Translations under genes and position numbers: made by a program | Assembly: GCF_000512695.2 (NCBI RefSeq) | Contig: NZ_AZRW02000012.1 | Coordinates: forward strand, 1-64,000 | Direction: 5' to 3' | DNA: 64,000 nucleotides | Origin: Pseudomonas sp. QTF5 | Lineage (GTDB): Bacteria > Pseudomonadota > Gammaproteobacteria > Pseudomonadales > Pseudomonadaceae | Notes under the pieces: model-generated | The model's database searches: none | Told to the model about the DNA's origin: nothing | What the model saw: only the letters and a program-made list of their open reading frames with translations | In this document: piece by piece, positions 24,473-33,583 of the stretch | Layout: the number at the start of each line of letters is the position of its first letter | How positions within the stretch are numbered: position 1 is the stretch's first letter

Positions 24473-25705
24473 ATGAGCTCAAATATTATTAAGTTAGTAG
24501 AGAAAAACAATCTATGTACTGGGTGCGGGCTGTGTGAAAGTATCGCGGGCGCCAGTAACATCAAGGTTGCAATGAATGATGAAGGATATTTAAGGCCGAA
24601 AATTTATAATGAGCTGAAATTGTTGGATTCAGAAGTTATAAAAGATGTTTGTCCAGGATTGAATGTTAGTCACGCTACTGCTAGTAAAGATCATCACCCA
24701 TTGTGGGGCGTTGTCGATACAATTTCTATTGGTGCCGCGTCAGATAGCGAAGTGCGTCTGAAAGGGTCATCTGGCGGGGTATTGAGTGCAATTCAAATAT
24801 ATCTACTAGAGGAAAAAATAGTAGATTACGTTGTGAATACTTGTGTTGGTGATGAGAATCCGTTCGATACACAAGTTAATATAGCAAAAAATAGAGTTGA
24901 AATATTAAAGGCTACTGGTTCTAGATACTCCCCCTCGGCTCCATTGAATACTATTGTTAGTTTGTTAGACAGGCCGGGAACCTTTGCTTTCGTCGGAAAG
25001 CCTTGTGATGTGGCAGCTTTGAGACGATTGGCAAAGCACGATAAGCGAATAGACGACAAAATTAAATATATGTTGTCGTTCATGTGTGCTGGTGTCCCCA
25101 GTAAAGAAGGTACTCTGAAAATTGTTAAAGATTTAGGAGTAGAGGAATCTGAAGTTAAAGACTTTAGATACAGAGGCGATGGTTGGCCAGGGTCTGCTAC
25201 AGTCACACTCAAGGACGATACCACAAGATCTATGTCCTATGAGGAGTCATGGAGATATGTTCTTAGTCCGCGGGTCCAATGGCGTTGTAAGTTATGTCCC
25301 GATGGTACAGGTGAATTTGCAGATATTACAGGTGCTGATGCCTGGCATGTTGCGGAGGATGGATCGCCTGATTTTTCAGAAAGGGATGGCCAGAGCTTTA
25401 TTATTTCTAGAAATAGAGTAGGGCAAAATCTATTAGAGCAATGTATTAAAAGTGGATATATAAACGTTTCTAGTGAAGTAGATTGTTCGAGAGTAGAAAA
25501 GGTTCAATTTCATCAAGCATACAGAAAGAAAACGTTGTTGTTTAGATTCTTGGCTCTAAGGCTGATTGGCTTGGCCGTTCCAAGATATAATACGAATATT
25601 CTATTGAAGGCAACGATGCTCGCTACGCCTGTATCTTTATTAAGATCATTTGCAGGTACAGTAAGGCGTGGGTTCAAGATGAGAGAAAATAGGAAGAATG
25701 TCTGA
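24473..25705 (+). CDS. Coenzyme F420 hydrogenase beta subunit (FrhB) family iron-sulfur protein
   Basis: A 410-residue cytoplasmic protein with an N-terminal cysteine motif CTGCGLC (residues 15-21), a KGSSGGVLSA segment, FVGKPCDVAALRRL, and another cysteine pair (WRCKLCPDGTGEFADITGAD), all typical of FrhB-type flavin/[4Fe-4S] proteins. Members in polysaccharide loci are thought to reduce or modify a sugar or its substituent; the reaction is unproven and F420 is not expected in Pseudomonas. Begins immediately after the pyruvyl transferase stop. AT-rich cassette gene. Confidence 0.85.
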   Translation: MSSNIIKLVEKNNLCTGCGLCESIAGASNIKVAMNDEGYLRPKIYNELKLLDSEVIKDVCPGLNVSHATASKDHHPLWGVVDTISIGAASDSEVRLKGSSGGVLSAIQIYLLEEKIVDYVVNTCVGDENPFDTQVNIAKNRVEILKATGSRYSPSAPLNTIVSLLDRPGTFAFVGKPCDVAALRRLAKHDKRIDDKIKYMLSFMCAGVPSKEGTLKIVKDLGVEESEVKDFRYRGDGWPGSATVTLKDDTTRSMSYEESWRYVLSPRVQWRCKLCPDGTGEFADITGADAWHVAEDGSPDFSERDGQSFIISRNRVGQNLLEQCIKSGYINVSSEVDCSRVEKVQFHQAYRKKTLLFRFLALRLIGLAVPRYNTNILLKATMLATPVSLLRSFAGTVRRGFKMRENRKNV

Positions 25706-25707
25706 GT

Positions 25708-27003
25708 ATGCTATATAGACTATACTTGGCATACCTCACGTTGTTCACTTTGTGGCCAACGTATGCGGGTCTTAAAGTTTCGGGTCTACCTATACTTAAT
25801 ATTCAGAGGGTGTACGCATTATTATTGATAGTATTGACGATATTTTCAATGTTGGCTTCGCCAAAAAATATGACGATCGCGTATAGAAGTTTTCGCGAAA
25901 GCTCACGTGCGGTCGTTTTTGTAAGTTTGTTCTTTTTATGGCGATTAATATCATCTGTTTTTTCAGAAGATCCTATATATTCAGTTTTTATTGCTACTTT
26001 AGATATTCTTTTGCAGTATTCTTTTTTTATGATGACCATTTTGTTGGTGTCAAATAAAAAGAAGATAATTGAAGCGCTTAAGTTTGTGTTGTATGGCGCG
26101 GTCATAGTCTCTGTGATTGGGGTTATTGAGTCTTTAATCCAAGCTAATATGTTTTATAATTTAGTTCCTAGAAGTGCAATGGAAACGGGGTATGTTGCAT
26201 CGGCGTTAACAGAAAAAATTAGGGGGACTTACAGAGTTCAGGCTGGTTTCTTACATCCGTTAGTATTGGCTGAATACTTAATATTAACTATTCCAGTGGC
26301 GATTTTGTTTTTAAAAATAAAAGTCAGTAAGCATATAAAGCTTGCTTCTGTCACAGTTTTATTGCTTGGAACATATACGCTGATTTCGACTGGGTCGAGA
26401 GCTGGAGTCCTTATTTTTATACTTCAGCTTGGGCTTATGTTTTTGTTTAAATTGATCCGGGACCTAAAAAATCAACGAGAGATAATGCCCATTGTTAGAT
26501 CGTTTGTCATGATTGCTGTTGTTTTTACGTGTATTCCAGTCGCATATAATTTTGCGAGTATTACACTTGAAAGGCAAAGTGATTCTGAGTCAATGAGCAC
26601 TCAAGCGAGAATTGATCAGTTTAATCTTGGGCTGGAGACATTTGAAAAACATCCACTGGTAGGATGGGGTCCTGGGTTGGCTGTGGATCATGTTGCAAGT
26701 TCAAATGTCACAACGGGTGAAAAGTCAGTTGATAACTACTACCTAACAATTGCAGCTGATTCCGGATTGCCTGCGTTTATATTTTTTGTTTGTATAGTGG
26801 TGGCTTATTATAGGAAGGCAAGAAAGCTTACGGCTAAGTTAGAGTCGCCGTATAGTAATGTGTCGGACGGTCTTTCAATATCGCTGTTTGGGTTTTTAAT
26901 ATTTTGTGCTGTATTAAGTACCTTTGAAGTGTTTACGTTGGCGTATGTATATTTTGCGCTTATAACTAAACTTGAAGTCTTTCAAAAAAACAAAGGTTTA
27001 TGA
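25708..27003 (+). CDS. O-antigen ligase/polymerase family protein (Wzy candidate)
   Basis: A 431-residue, very hydrophobic protein with about ten membrane helices and the Wzy_C-type motif STGSRAGVLIFILQLG near residue 230, plus a large periplasmic loop containing RIDQFNLGLETFEKHPLVGWGPG. In this setting, with a flippase and a Wzc kinase but no other polymerase, it is the likely Wzy that joins repeat units. It starts 2 bases after the previous stop. Very AT-rich, as is typical of polymerase genes. Confidence 0.85.
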   Translation: MLYRLYLAYLTLFTLWPTYAGLKVSGLPILNIQRVYALLLIVLTIFSMLASPKNMTIAYRSFRESSRAVVFVSLFFLWRLISSVFSEDPIYSVFIATLDILLQYSFFMMTILLVSNKKKIIEALKFVLYGAVIVSVIGVIESLIQANMFYNLVPRSAMETGYVASALTEKIRGTYRVQAGFLHPLVLAEYLILTIPVAILFLKIKVSKHIKLASVTVLLLGTYTLISTGSRAGVLIFILQLGLMFLFKLIRDLKNQREIMPIVRSFVMIAVVFTCIPVAYNFASITLERQSDSESMSTQARIDQFNLGLETFEKHPLVGWGPGLAVDHVASSNVTTGEKSVDNYYLTIAADSGLPAFIFFVCIVVAYYRKARKLTAKLESPYSNVSDGLSISLFGFLIFCAVLSTFEVFTLAYVYFALITKLEVFQKNKGL

Positions 27004-27025
27004 ATTTTTAGTAAGGGGCGACGAG

Positions 27026-28009
27026 ATGGCTAATTCAAGTGGTTCTGTGACTATCCTGCTTTCAACATATAACGGTGAGAAGTATCTAAGAGAACAGATA
27101 GATTCTATCGTTCAACAACAATACCAAGATTGGGTGTTGCTTGTAAGGGATGATGGTTCTTCTGATAGCACGCTTGAAATTGTAAAATCTTATTCGGTAA
27201 AAGATGCACGGGTGCAGATAATTGCTGATGGTTATGGAAACCAAGGTCCCGCCGGATCATTCATTAAGCTTTTAGCTTGTGTTGAAACAGAATATTTTAT
27301 GTTTTGCGATCAAGATGATGTTTGGTTGCCAAATAAGGTTTATGACAGCATAAAAATTCTCAAGTCATATGATGGGCCACATTTAGTATTTACTGATCTA
27401 AAGGTCGTCGACGAGCATTTGGAAGAGATGTCAAGCTCTTTTATGGAGAAGAGTAGATTTGATCCTATAAAAGGAGTCAATTTTTCAAAACTATTAATTC
27501 AGAATGTCGTTGTTGGATGCACAATTGCGGCGAATAAAAAACTACTCGAAGAAAGTAAACTATCCGCATTTGCTACACCGAATAACATAATGATGCACGA
27601 CTGGTGGTTGGCGTTGGTCGCATCTAGTTTAGGTAAAATCACTTATTTGGATAAGCCCACTATTCTTTATCGCCAGCATGGAGGTAATTGTCTAGGTGCC
27701 AAAGATTCCGGCTTTCGGCATTATCTACGACTTCTATATAATCAAAAACCATGGTTAAAAGCTCAAAAATATCTAAACAGAGTCATATTGCAGGCTGCTA
27801 GTTTTAATGAGTGTTACGGTTGGAGAGTAACACCTTCTCAACGGAAATTATTATCTTTAACTGTTGGGTTGAGAAGTGGTTCAGTCGTTTTGGGTTTGTC
27901 GAAATGTTTTTCCTCAGGTATTAGCATGCATAAACTAGATCGAAATGTAGCTCTGCTATTATCCTTTATTTTTGGAAGGTTGAAAGACTGGAAGGCTGTG
28001 GAGAGTTAG
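27026..28009 (+). CDS. Family 2 glycosyltransferase
   Basis: A 327-residue GT2 enzyme of the rhamnosyltransferase-like group. The nucleotide-sugar region shows ILLSTYNGEKYLREQIDSI and LLVRDDGSSDSTLEIV, followed by the FCDQDDVWLPNKV metal/acceptor motif and MMHDWWLAL. Linked rfbBAC genes make dTDP-4-keto-rhamnose, so transfer of rhamnose is a fair guess. I start at ATG 27026 (MANSSGSVTI), preceded by AAGGGG; the frame opens at 26972 inside the polymerase gene. AT-rich cassette member. Confidence 0.88.
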   Translation: MANSSGSVTILLSTYNGEKYLREQIDSIVQQQYQDWVLLVRDDGSSDSTLEIVKSYSVKDARVQIIADGYGNQGPAGSFIKLLACVETEYFMFCDQDDVWLPNKVYDSIKILKSYDGPHLVFTDLKVVDEHLEEMSSSFMEKSRFDPIKGVNFSKLLIQNVVVGCTIAANKKLLEESKLSAFATPNNIMMHDWWLALVASSLGKITYLDKPTILYRQHGGNCLGAKDSGFRHYLRLLYNQKPWLKAQKYLNRVILQAASFNECYGWRVTPSQRKLLSLTVGLRSGSVVLGLSKCFSSGISMHKLDRNVALLLSFIFGRLKDWKAVES

Positions 28010-28012
28010 CCT

Positions 28013-29113
28013 ATGAAAAGTTTGGGTGCAAGGGCTGTTGGTTTTTTTGCGAAACAGTTTTTTCGCACTGTCGCGATCTTTTTTATTCTGCTCAACAGTT
28101 GCTTTGGTGAAGAAGCTACCAGTATAGGCGTGTATTATTTTCCAGGCTGGAAGCAGGAGGCTCCATTGATCAAGCGTCCGCCATGGGATTTAATAAAAAG
28201 GTTCCCTGATAAAGAACCATTGCTTGGCTGGTATAAGGATGGATCAAAAGATGTAACTGCTAAGCAGTTAATGTGGATGAAAGACAATCACATTGATTTC
28301 GTAGTATATGACTGGTATTGGGTCCCGAAATATGGGGTGACTCTAAACCACGCTATTGATTCATTTATAGAGCACAGTAAAACAACAGATATTGATTTTG
28401 CGATCTTATGGGCAAATCACACTGATACACCATCAAGTTTAAGACAGTTTGATGAGATTGTTGCATATTGGCTAAAAAACTATTTTGTCAATAGCAATTA
28501 TAAGAAAATCAATAGTGAGCCGGTCGTAGTAATTTTTTCACCAGAGTCTCTTGAAAAACATGCAAAACAATTTGGAGAGAGTACCAAAAGCTTGTTAGCC
28601 CGAGCCCGTCAACAGGCAAGAAATGAAGGATTTAAGGGTATATATTTTATATCCAATACGGCGCCGATCGATAACGTTGTTAAGAAAATATTACCTGATG
28701 CAACTTATGATGCGTTAACTGCTTATAACTACCAATCTGCTCCTGTTTTAAAGCAGAGCTTATACAAGCAGTCTCGTTCTTATACTGAGTTGTCTGATGC
28801 TTATCAGGAAAATTGGAGCTGGATGATTAACAATTCGCCTCTGCCGTTCCTTGTGCCAGCTACCTCCGGTTGGGACCGAAGGCCGTGGGGTGGGAGTGCT
28901 GATCCTCTCCACGATAGTTCTATCAGCACGCCAGACGAATTTGATCATCATATACATGAAGCTATAACTACTGCTCGTTCCAATAAAGAAAAAACCCACA
29001 ATACTGTGATTATATGCTGTTGGAATGAGTATGGCGAGGGGTCGTATATAGAGCCAACGAAAAAGTATAGGTTTAAATATTTAGATGCGATAAGGAGAAA
29101 TTTTTTAAAATGA
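28013..29113 (+). CDS. WbsX/GH99-like glycan enzyme with signal sequence
   Basis: A 366-residue protein. After an N-terminal hydrophobic segment (about 18-35, ending LLNSCFGEE) that looks like a signal peptide, the body matches the GH99-like WbsX family: GVYYFPGWKQE, HIDFVVYDWYWVPKYG, ILWANHTDTPS and, near the end, CCWNEYGEGSYIEPT. WbsX proteins in polysaccharide loci are usually cytoplasmic; here the leader predicts periplasmic or membrane-anchored action, for example trimming or editing the polymer as PslG or PelA do in other systems (inference). Tightly packed between two glycosyltransferase genes. Confidence 0.8.
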   Translation: MKSLGARAVGFFAKQFFRTVAIFFILLNSCFGEEATSIGVYYFPGWKQEAPLIKRPPWDLIKRFPDKEPLLGWYKDGSKDVTAKQLMWMKDNHIDFVVYDWYWVPKYGVTLNHAIDSFIEHSKTTDIDFAILWANHTDTPSSLRQFDEIVAYWLKNYFVNSNYKKINSEPVVVIFSPESLEKHAKQFGESTKSLLARARQQARNEGFKGIYFISNTAPIDNVVKKILPDATYDALTAYNYQSAPVLKQSLYKQSRSYTELSDAYQENWSWMINNSPLPFLVPATSGWDRRPWGGSADPLHDSSISTPDEFDHHIHEAITTARSNKEKTHNTVIICCWNEYGEGSYIEPTKKYRFKYLDAIRRNFLK

Positions 29114-29150
29114 AGGTTTGTTGTTTATATCGTTAATTGGAGGGGGGTGT

Positions 29151-30281
29151 ATGGGGGTTGATAAAAAAATTCATATATTGGGCATACGAGGTATTCCAGC
29201 TCAGCATGGCGGATTCGAAACCTTCGCAGAGAAACTCGCACTTTACTTAACAAATAATGGTTGGAAGGTCACCGTTTATTGCCAAGAAAAAGGCAGTGGC
29301 GGGATCTCCACTACCGAATGGCGTAGCGTTCAACGAATACATATCCCGTCCGCCAATACGGGGGTCGCTGGAACCATGATTTTCGACTGGAAAGCAACTG
29401 TCCACGCATTGGGCCAAGATGGTCTTTTTTTGACCCTCGGTTACAACACAGCTGTCTTCAATATTCTTCAACGCATAAAGGGCCAAACTAATGTCATCAA
29501 TATGGATGGCATTGAATGGAAGCGCGAAAAGTGGGGTTTGATTGCCAAAACCTGGTTTTGGCTAAATGAGCGGGCAGGTTGCTGGTTCGGCAACCATCTG
29601 GTGGCCGATCATCCGAAAATCAAGGATCACCTGGCCACCCGGGTCAAGGATTCGAAGATCACCATGATCCCCTATGGCGGGGACCGGGTGAACGAGGCAG
29701 ACCCGGCCGTGCTGGCCGGTTTTGGCCTCGAGCCCCATGGTTTCTCCGTAGTTATCGCCCGGCCGGAACCGGAGAACTCCTTTCTGCAGGTCGTCAAGGC
29801 CTTTAGTAGCAAGCGCCGTAACCATAAGTTGGTTGTGCTGGGCAACTTCACGCCAGAGAAGAATGAGTACCACAAGCGGGTGATGGACGCAGCCGGCGAG
29901 GAAGTGATCTTCCCCGGCGCCATCTATGAGGCGGCGGTGGTCCAGGCCCTGCGGTTTTTCAGCCGCTTTTACATCCATGGCCATCAGGTCGGGGGCACCA
30001 ACCCTTCGCTGGTGGAGGCATTGGGTGCCGGCTGCTCGGTGATTGCCCATAACAACCATTTCAACCGTTGGGTCGCCGGTGATGCGGCGGTGTACTTCGA
30101 CGACGAGCACGACTGTGCCAAGTTGTTCGAGAAGTACTTGCGCGACGACCACAACCATTTGATCGCAGCGATGAAGGCTGAAAGCACCCGCCGCTTCAAC
30201 GAAAAGTTCACCTGGGAAAACATCCTTTCCCAATATGAAAAATTACTGATCCAGTGGTACCCCAAGGAGTACAGCAAGTGA
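29151..30281 (+). CDS. DUF1972-type glycosyltransferase (rhamnosyltransferase candidate), mosaic gene
   Basis: A 376-residue GT4-fold enzyme with the DUF1972 N-terminus ([20 protein letters not shown]) and a retaining-GT C-terminal region ([20 protein letters not shown], the EX7E-like nucleotide-sugar site). Members transfer rhamnose in several capsules, which fits the adjoining rfbBAC. Start ATG 29151 with GGAGGGG upstream. The first 400 bases are AT-rich like the cassette; from about 29560 the gene has the high third-position GC of the backbone, so the gene itself spans the recombination junction. GTGA overlap with rfbB. Confidence 0.85.
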   Translation: MGVDKKIHILGIRGIPAQHGGFETFAEKLALYLTNNGWKVTVYCQEKGSGGISTTEWRSVQRIHIPSANTGVAGTMIFDWKATVHALGQDGLFLTLGYNTAVFNILQRIKGQTNVINMDGIEWKREKWGLIAKTWFWLNERAGCWFGNHLVADHPKIKDHLATRVKDSKITMIPYGGDRVNEADPAVLAGFGLEPHGFSVVIARPEPENSFLQVVKAFSSKRRNHKLVVLGNFTPEKNEYHKRVMDAAGEEVIFPGAIYEAAVVQALRFFSRFYIHGHQVGGTNPSLVEALGAGCSVIAHNNHFNRWVAGDAAVYFDDEHDCAKLFEKYLRDDHNHLIAAMKAESTRRFNEKFTWENILSQYEKLLIQWYPKEYSK

Positions 30282-31345
30282 CCCAACGTATTATCGTCAC
30301 CGGCGGTGCCGGTTTTATCGGCTCTGCCGTCGTTCGCCATCTGATCGACAACACCGATGTGAGTGTGCTCAATATCGACAAGCTCACCTACGCCGGCAAT
30401 ACCGAGTCCCTGGCGTCGGTGGCGGGCAGCCCCCGGTATGAATTCCAGCAGGTGGATATCTGCGACACCGAGGCGCTGCACGAGTTGTTCGCGCGTTTTC
30501 AGCCCGATGCGGTGATGCATCTGGCGGCCGAGTCTCATGTAGACCGTTCCATCGACAGCCCATCGGACTTCATCCAGACCAACATCGTCGGCACCTACAG
30601 CATGCTGGAAGCCAGCCGTCGCTATTGGTCGGGACTGGCGGCGGAGCAGAAACAGGGCTTTCGCTTCCACCATATCTCCACCGATGAAGTCTATGGCGAC
30701 CTGGAAGGCACCGACGACCTGTTCACCGAAACCACGCCCTACGAGCCGAGCTCGCCATACTCGGCATCTAAGGCTGGCTCCGACCATTTGGTGCGCGCCT
30801 GGCACCGCACGTATGGCCTGCCGGTGCTGGTCACGAACTGCTCGAACAACTACGGGCCTTTCCACTTCCCCGAGAAGCTGATCCCCCATGTGATTCTCAA
30901 TGCCATCCACGGCAAGCCGCTGCCGGTATATGGCGATGGCTCGCAGATCCGCGACTGGCTGTTTGTCGAGGACCATGCCCGAGCGCTGTTCGAAGTGGTG
31001 TCGCGCGGCACTGTGGGCGAAACCTACAACATCGGCGGGCACAATGAGAAGCGCAACCTGCAAGTGGTGGAAACCATCTGCGAGCTGCTTGATGAGCTGC
31101 GCCCACGCGATGGGGAGCTGGGCTCTTATAAGGAACTGATCACCTTCGTCGCCGATCGCCCCGGGCATGATCTTCGTTACGCCATCGATGCGAGCAAGAT
31201 CGAGCGTGAACTCGGTTGGCAACCACAGGAAACCTTTGAAAGCGGTATACGCAAAACGGTTCAGTGGTATCTGGAGCATCAAGGGTGGTGGCAAAGGGTC
31301 CTTAGCGGTGAGTACCGCCCGGAGCGTCTTGGCCATATCGGTTGA
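30278..31345 (+). CDS. rfbB: dTDP-glucose 4,6-dehydratase
   Basis: A 355-residue extended short-chain dehydrogenase, second enzyme of dTDP-L-rhamnose synthesis. NAD-binding TGGAGFIG is at residues 8-15, catalytic STDEVYGDL near 125, and [10 protein letters not shown] gives the Tyr/Lys pair. GTG start at 30278 overlaps the previous stop (GTGA) and has AAGGAG upstream; the extra residues from 30254 are not needed. Also called rmlB. The rfbD reductase for the last step is absent from this window, so the pathway needs rfbD elsewhere or the polymer uses another dTDP-4-keto sugar product. Confidence 0.95.
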   Translation: MTQRIIVTGGAGFIGSAVVRHLIDNTDVSVLNIDKLTYAGNTESLASVAGSPRYEFQQVDICDTEALHELFARFQPDAVMHLAAESHVDRSIDSPSDFIQTNIVGTYSMLEASRRYWSGLAAEQKQGFRFHHISTDEVYGDLEGTDDLFTETTPYEPSSPYSASKAGSDHLVRAWHRTYGLPVLVTNCSNNYGPFHFPEKLIPHVILNAIHGKPLPVYGDGSQIRDWLFVEDHARALFEVVSRGTVGETYNIGGHNEKRNLQVVETICELLDELRPRDGELGSYKELITFVADRPGHDLRYAIDASKIERELGWQPQETFESGIRKTVQWYLEHQGWWQRVLSGEYRPERLGHIG

Positions 31346-31390
31346 ACCATTCAAACCCTGCCACTATTAAACTTTGAAAGGAATCCTCAT

Positions 31391-32269
31391 ATGAAAGGCA
31401 TCATTCTGGCGGGCGGCTCCGGCACTCGCTTGCATCCTATTACTCGTGGTGTATCCAAACAGCTGCTTCCGGTCTACGACAAGCCGATGATTTATTATCC
31501 GCTGTCGGTATTAATGCTGGCAGGCATTCGCGAGATATTGATTATTTCCACGCCGCAGGATTTGCCCAACTTCCAGAACCTGTTGGGTGACGGCTCTTCT
31601 TTCGGCATTGAACTCAGTTATGCCGAACAACCTTCTCCCGATGGTCTGGCTCAAGCCTTTCTGATCGGCGAGGACTTTATCGGCGACAGTAATGTGGCGC
31701 TGATTCTGGGCGACAACATCTTCTACGGTTATGGCTTCAGCGCCTTGTTGCGCGAAGCGTCTCAACGACAGTCTGGGGCGACCGTCTTCGGTTATCGCGT
31801 CAGCGATCCGGAGCGTTTTGGCGTTGTTGAGTTCGACAGCGAAGGCAAGGCGATCTCGATCGAAGAGAAGCCGAAACATCCGAAGTCCGACCATGCCGTC
31901 ACCGGCTTGTATTTCTATGACAAAGACGTGGTGAGCATTGCCAAGCAAGTCAAACCTTCGATCCGCGGCGAGCTTGAAATCACTGACGTGAACAACGCGT
32001 ATCTGCAGCGTGGGGATCTGCATGTCAGTGTGCTGGGGCGTGGTTTTGCCTGGCTGGACACCGGCACCCATGATTCGTTGATGGAGGCCGGGCATTTCGT
32101 TCAGACCATTGAAGCGCGGCAGGGCTTGAAAGTGGCTTGCCTTGAAGAAGTGGCTTACCACCAGGGGTGGTTGTCGGCCGCGCAGCTGGATCAGCAAGCA
32201 ACCGCGCTGCACAAAACCGGTTATGGCCAATACCTGGCGCGGGTACTGGCGACGGAGCCTGCGAAATGA
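31391..32269 (+). CDS. rfbA: Glucose-1-phosphate thymidylyltransferase
   Basis: A 292-residue nucleotidyltransferase, first enzyme of dTDP-rhamnose synthesis. It carries [20 protein letters not shown] at the N-terminus, [17 protein letters not shown], and the ILGDNIFYG metal/substrate motif. Length is standard (also rmlA). A ribosome site AAAGGAATCC precedes ATG 31391. Stop overlaps the rfbC start by ATGA, and rfbB is 45 bases upstream, forming one operon with backbone-like GC content. Confidence 0.95.
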   Translation: MKGIILAGGSGTRLHPITRGVSKQLLPVYDKPMIYYPLSVLMLAGIREILIISTPQDLPNFQNLLGDGSSFGIELSYAEQPSPDGLAQAFLIGEDFIGDSNVALILGDNIFYGYGFSALLREASQRQSGATVFGYRVSDPERFGVVEFDSEGKAISIEEKPKHPKSDHAVTGLYFYDKDVVSIAKQVKPSIRGELEITDVNNAYLQRGDLHVSVLGRGFAWLDTGTHDSLMEAGHFVQTIEARQGLKVACLEEVAYHQGWLSAAQLDQQATALHKTGYGQYLARVLATEPAK

Positions 32270-32805
32270 ATGTCATCAACACCCGGTTACCCGGCGTATT
32301 GATTATCGAGCCCAAGGTGTTTGGCGATGCTCGCGGGTTCTTTCTCGAGAGCTATCATGAGCAGCGTTATCGCGACGCCGGCATCGACTTGCCTTTCGTC
32401 CAGGACAATCACTCGCGCTCGCAGTATGGGGTGTTACGTGGTTTGCACTTCCAGCGGACTCGGCCCCAGGGCAAGTTGGTGCGAGTCACCCAAGGGGCAG
32501 TGTACGACGTGGTGGTAGACATCAATCCTGAATCCCCGACATGTGGTGAACATGTGGGGGTCAAGTTGACCGCCGACAACCATCTTCAGCTATGGGTGCC
32601 GCCAGGTTATGCCCACGGCTTTTGCGTGCTCAGCGATATCGCCGATTTTCAATACAAATGCACTGACCTGTATTTTCCCGAGGATGAGGGTGGGTTGCTC
32701 TGGAATGATCCGGAGCTGGGCATTGCCTGGCCTTTAGAATCGCCCCAACTTTCGGAAAAAGACCAGCGCAATCCAAGGTTGCGCGCGGTGTTGAACGGGG
32801 AATGA
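32266..32805 (+). CDS. rfbC: dTDP-4-dehydrorhamnose 3,5-epimerase
   Basis: A 179-residue cupin epimerase, third enzyme of the pathway. Motifs include [37 protein letters not shown] with the catalytic His region, and [15 protein letters not shown]. Start overlaps the rfbA stop by four bases; the frame opened upstream (32167) lies within rfbA and is not used. Also rmlC. Last gene before a 423-base gap that leads to the export module. Confidence 0.95.
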   Translation: MNVINTRLPGVLIIEPKVFGDARGFFLESYHEQRYRDAGIDLPFVQDNHSRSQYGVLRGLHFQRTRPQGKLVRVTQGAVYDVVVDINPESPTCGEHVGVKLTADNHLQLWVPPGYAHGFCVLSDIADFQYKCTDLYFPEDEGGLLWNDPELGIAWPLESPQLSEKDQRNPRLRAVLNGE

Positions 32806-33228
32806 CTGACCCATCATTGTCTATAATTAACATTAACTCTTTATGACCTGATGTTATTTAACAATGAGGCTCCTGACGCACTGGAATCTTGCGGACTGGA
32901 TGCTGTGAAAATACTGACTAATAATAACAATCGGCGCAAAAGAGGGATGAGTTGCATCCGGGATTTTTCGTGAAAAAACCATAATTTCGGCGGCAACGTC
33001 TTAAAAAATGCGCTAAATTTCCAGTTGTCACTGTCTTATGTAAATGCTTTACCCGTGAGGTGACCAGGTTTGGCATATGGCAAGTAATGCCTATAAATGA
33101 CATCCTTCAGCGGAGGCGATGGTATGAACTGGCTGGTTCAATGGGCCGGTTTTATTCGTTCTGCTGTTCCATTCCCGGTCCCTTAGTATCAACTCTAATG
33201 AAAGTTTGATGACGAGAAGGAGTCTGAC
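32806..33228 (+). promoter_or_regulatory. Promoter region of the gfc-type export module
   Basis: 423 bases, AT-rich in the first half, separating rfbC from the export genes. It should contain the promoter for the small secreted protein at 33229. A short frame with a good ribosome site (33124-33186) may encode a leader peptide. No sigma-54 or AlgT site was convincing. Confidence 0.4.
33124..33186 (+). CDS. Possible 20-residue leader peptide
   Basis: ATG 33124 is preceded by GCGGAGGCGATGGT, a good ribosome site, and begins a 20-residue frame (MNWLVQWAGFIRSAVPFPVP) ending 43 bases before the start of the export module. Tryptophans and a hydrophobic run are visible. It could be a translated leader, or chance. 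Confidence 0.3.
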   Translation: MNWLVQWAGFIRSAVPFPVP

Positions 33229-33495
33229 ATGAAGAAGCTACTTACGGCCGGCTTGCTGGCTGTCATGAGCACCGCGGCATTGGCAGCGGATGAACCACCG
33301 AGTAAACCGGTAAACGAGCCACTTACCTTGAACACCCCGCTGGTCGGGGAGGTGACGGTCGCCGAAACCGTGCTGATCGGCGCGGCCGTTCTTGGCGTTG
33401 CTGCGGCTGCTTCAAACTCCGGTGGCAACTCCAATGGCGGTACCTCTGGCACAGGTGGCACCACCGGCACTGGCGGTACGACCGGTACCAACTAA
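33229..33495 (+). CDS. Small secreted GfcA/YjbE-like protein
   Basis: An 88-residue protein with a signal peptide (MKKLLTAGLLAVMSTAALA, cut before ADE), a proline/charged stretch, a short hydrophobic segment (ETVLIGAAVLGVAAAASNS) and a tail of Gly-Thr-Ser repeats (GGTSGTGGTTGTGGTTGTN). This is the layout of GfcA/YjbE, the first gene of group 4 capsule and yjbEFGH operons; its function is unknown. AGAAGGAGTCTGAC gives a strong ribosome site. A terminator-like hairpin follows, so it may be made in excess over the downstream exporters. Confidence 0.75.
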   Translation: MKKLLTAGLLAVMSTAALAADEPPSKPVNEPLTLNTPLVGEVTVAETVLIGAAVLGVAAAASNSGGNSNGGTSGTGGTTGTGGTTGTN

Positions 33496-33517
33496 TACCC
33501 CGCGAAGTGTGTTGTTC

Positions 33518-33552
33518 AAGATCACTCAGAGTTCTCTGGGTGATCTTGTTTT
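33518..33552 (+). terminator. Attenuator/terminator between gfcA-like gene and exporter gene
   Basis: AAGATCACTCAG (33518-33529) pairs with CTGGGTGATCTT (33536-33547) over 12 bases with one G-U pair, followed by GTTTTAGATTT. It is 22 bases after the small gene and 32 bases before the exporter start, giving a partial-readthrough arrangement. Confidence 0.7.
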
Positions 33553-33583
33553 AGATTTGCCCTCGACTAGCGTAGTGCCATTT

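Noticed and set aside
33070..33095. Possible sigma-54 promoter (TGGCATATGGCAAG)
   Set aside because: The required GC at the -12 element with correct spacing from the GG at -24 is not present.
33392..33583. 64-codon N-terminal extension of the Wza-type protein
   Set aside because: It overlaps the small secreted gene and the hairpin, and would bury the lipoprotein signal; ATG 33584 gives a proper signal sequence.
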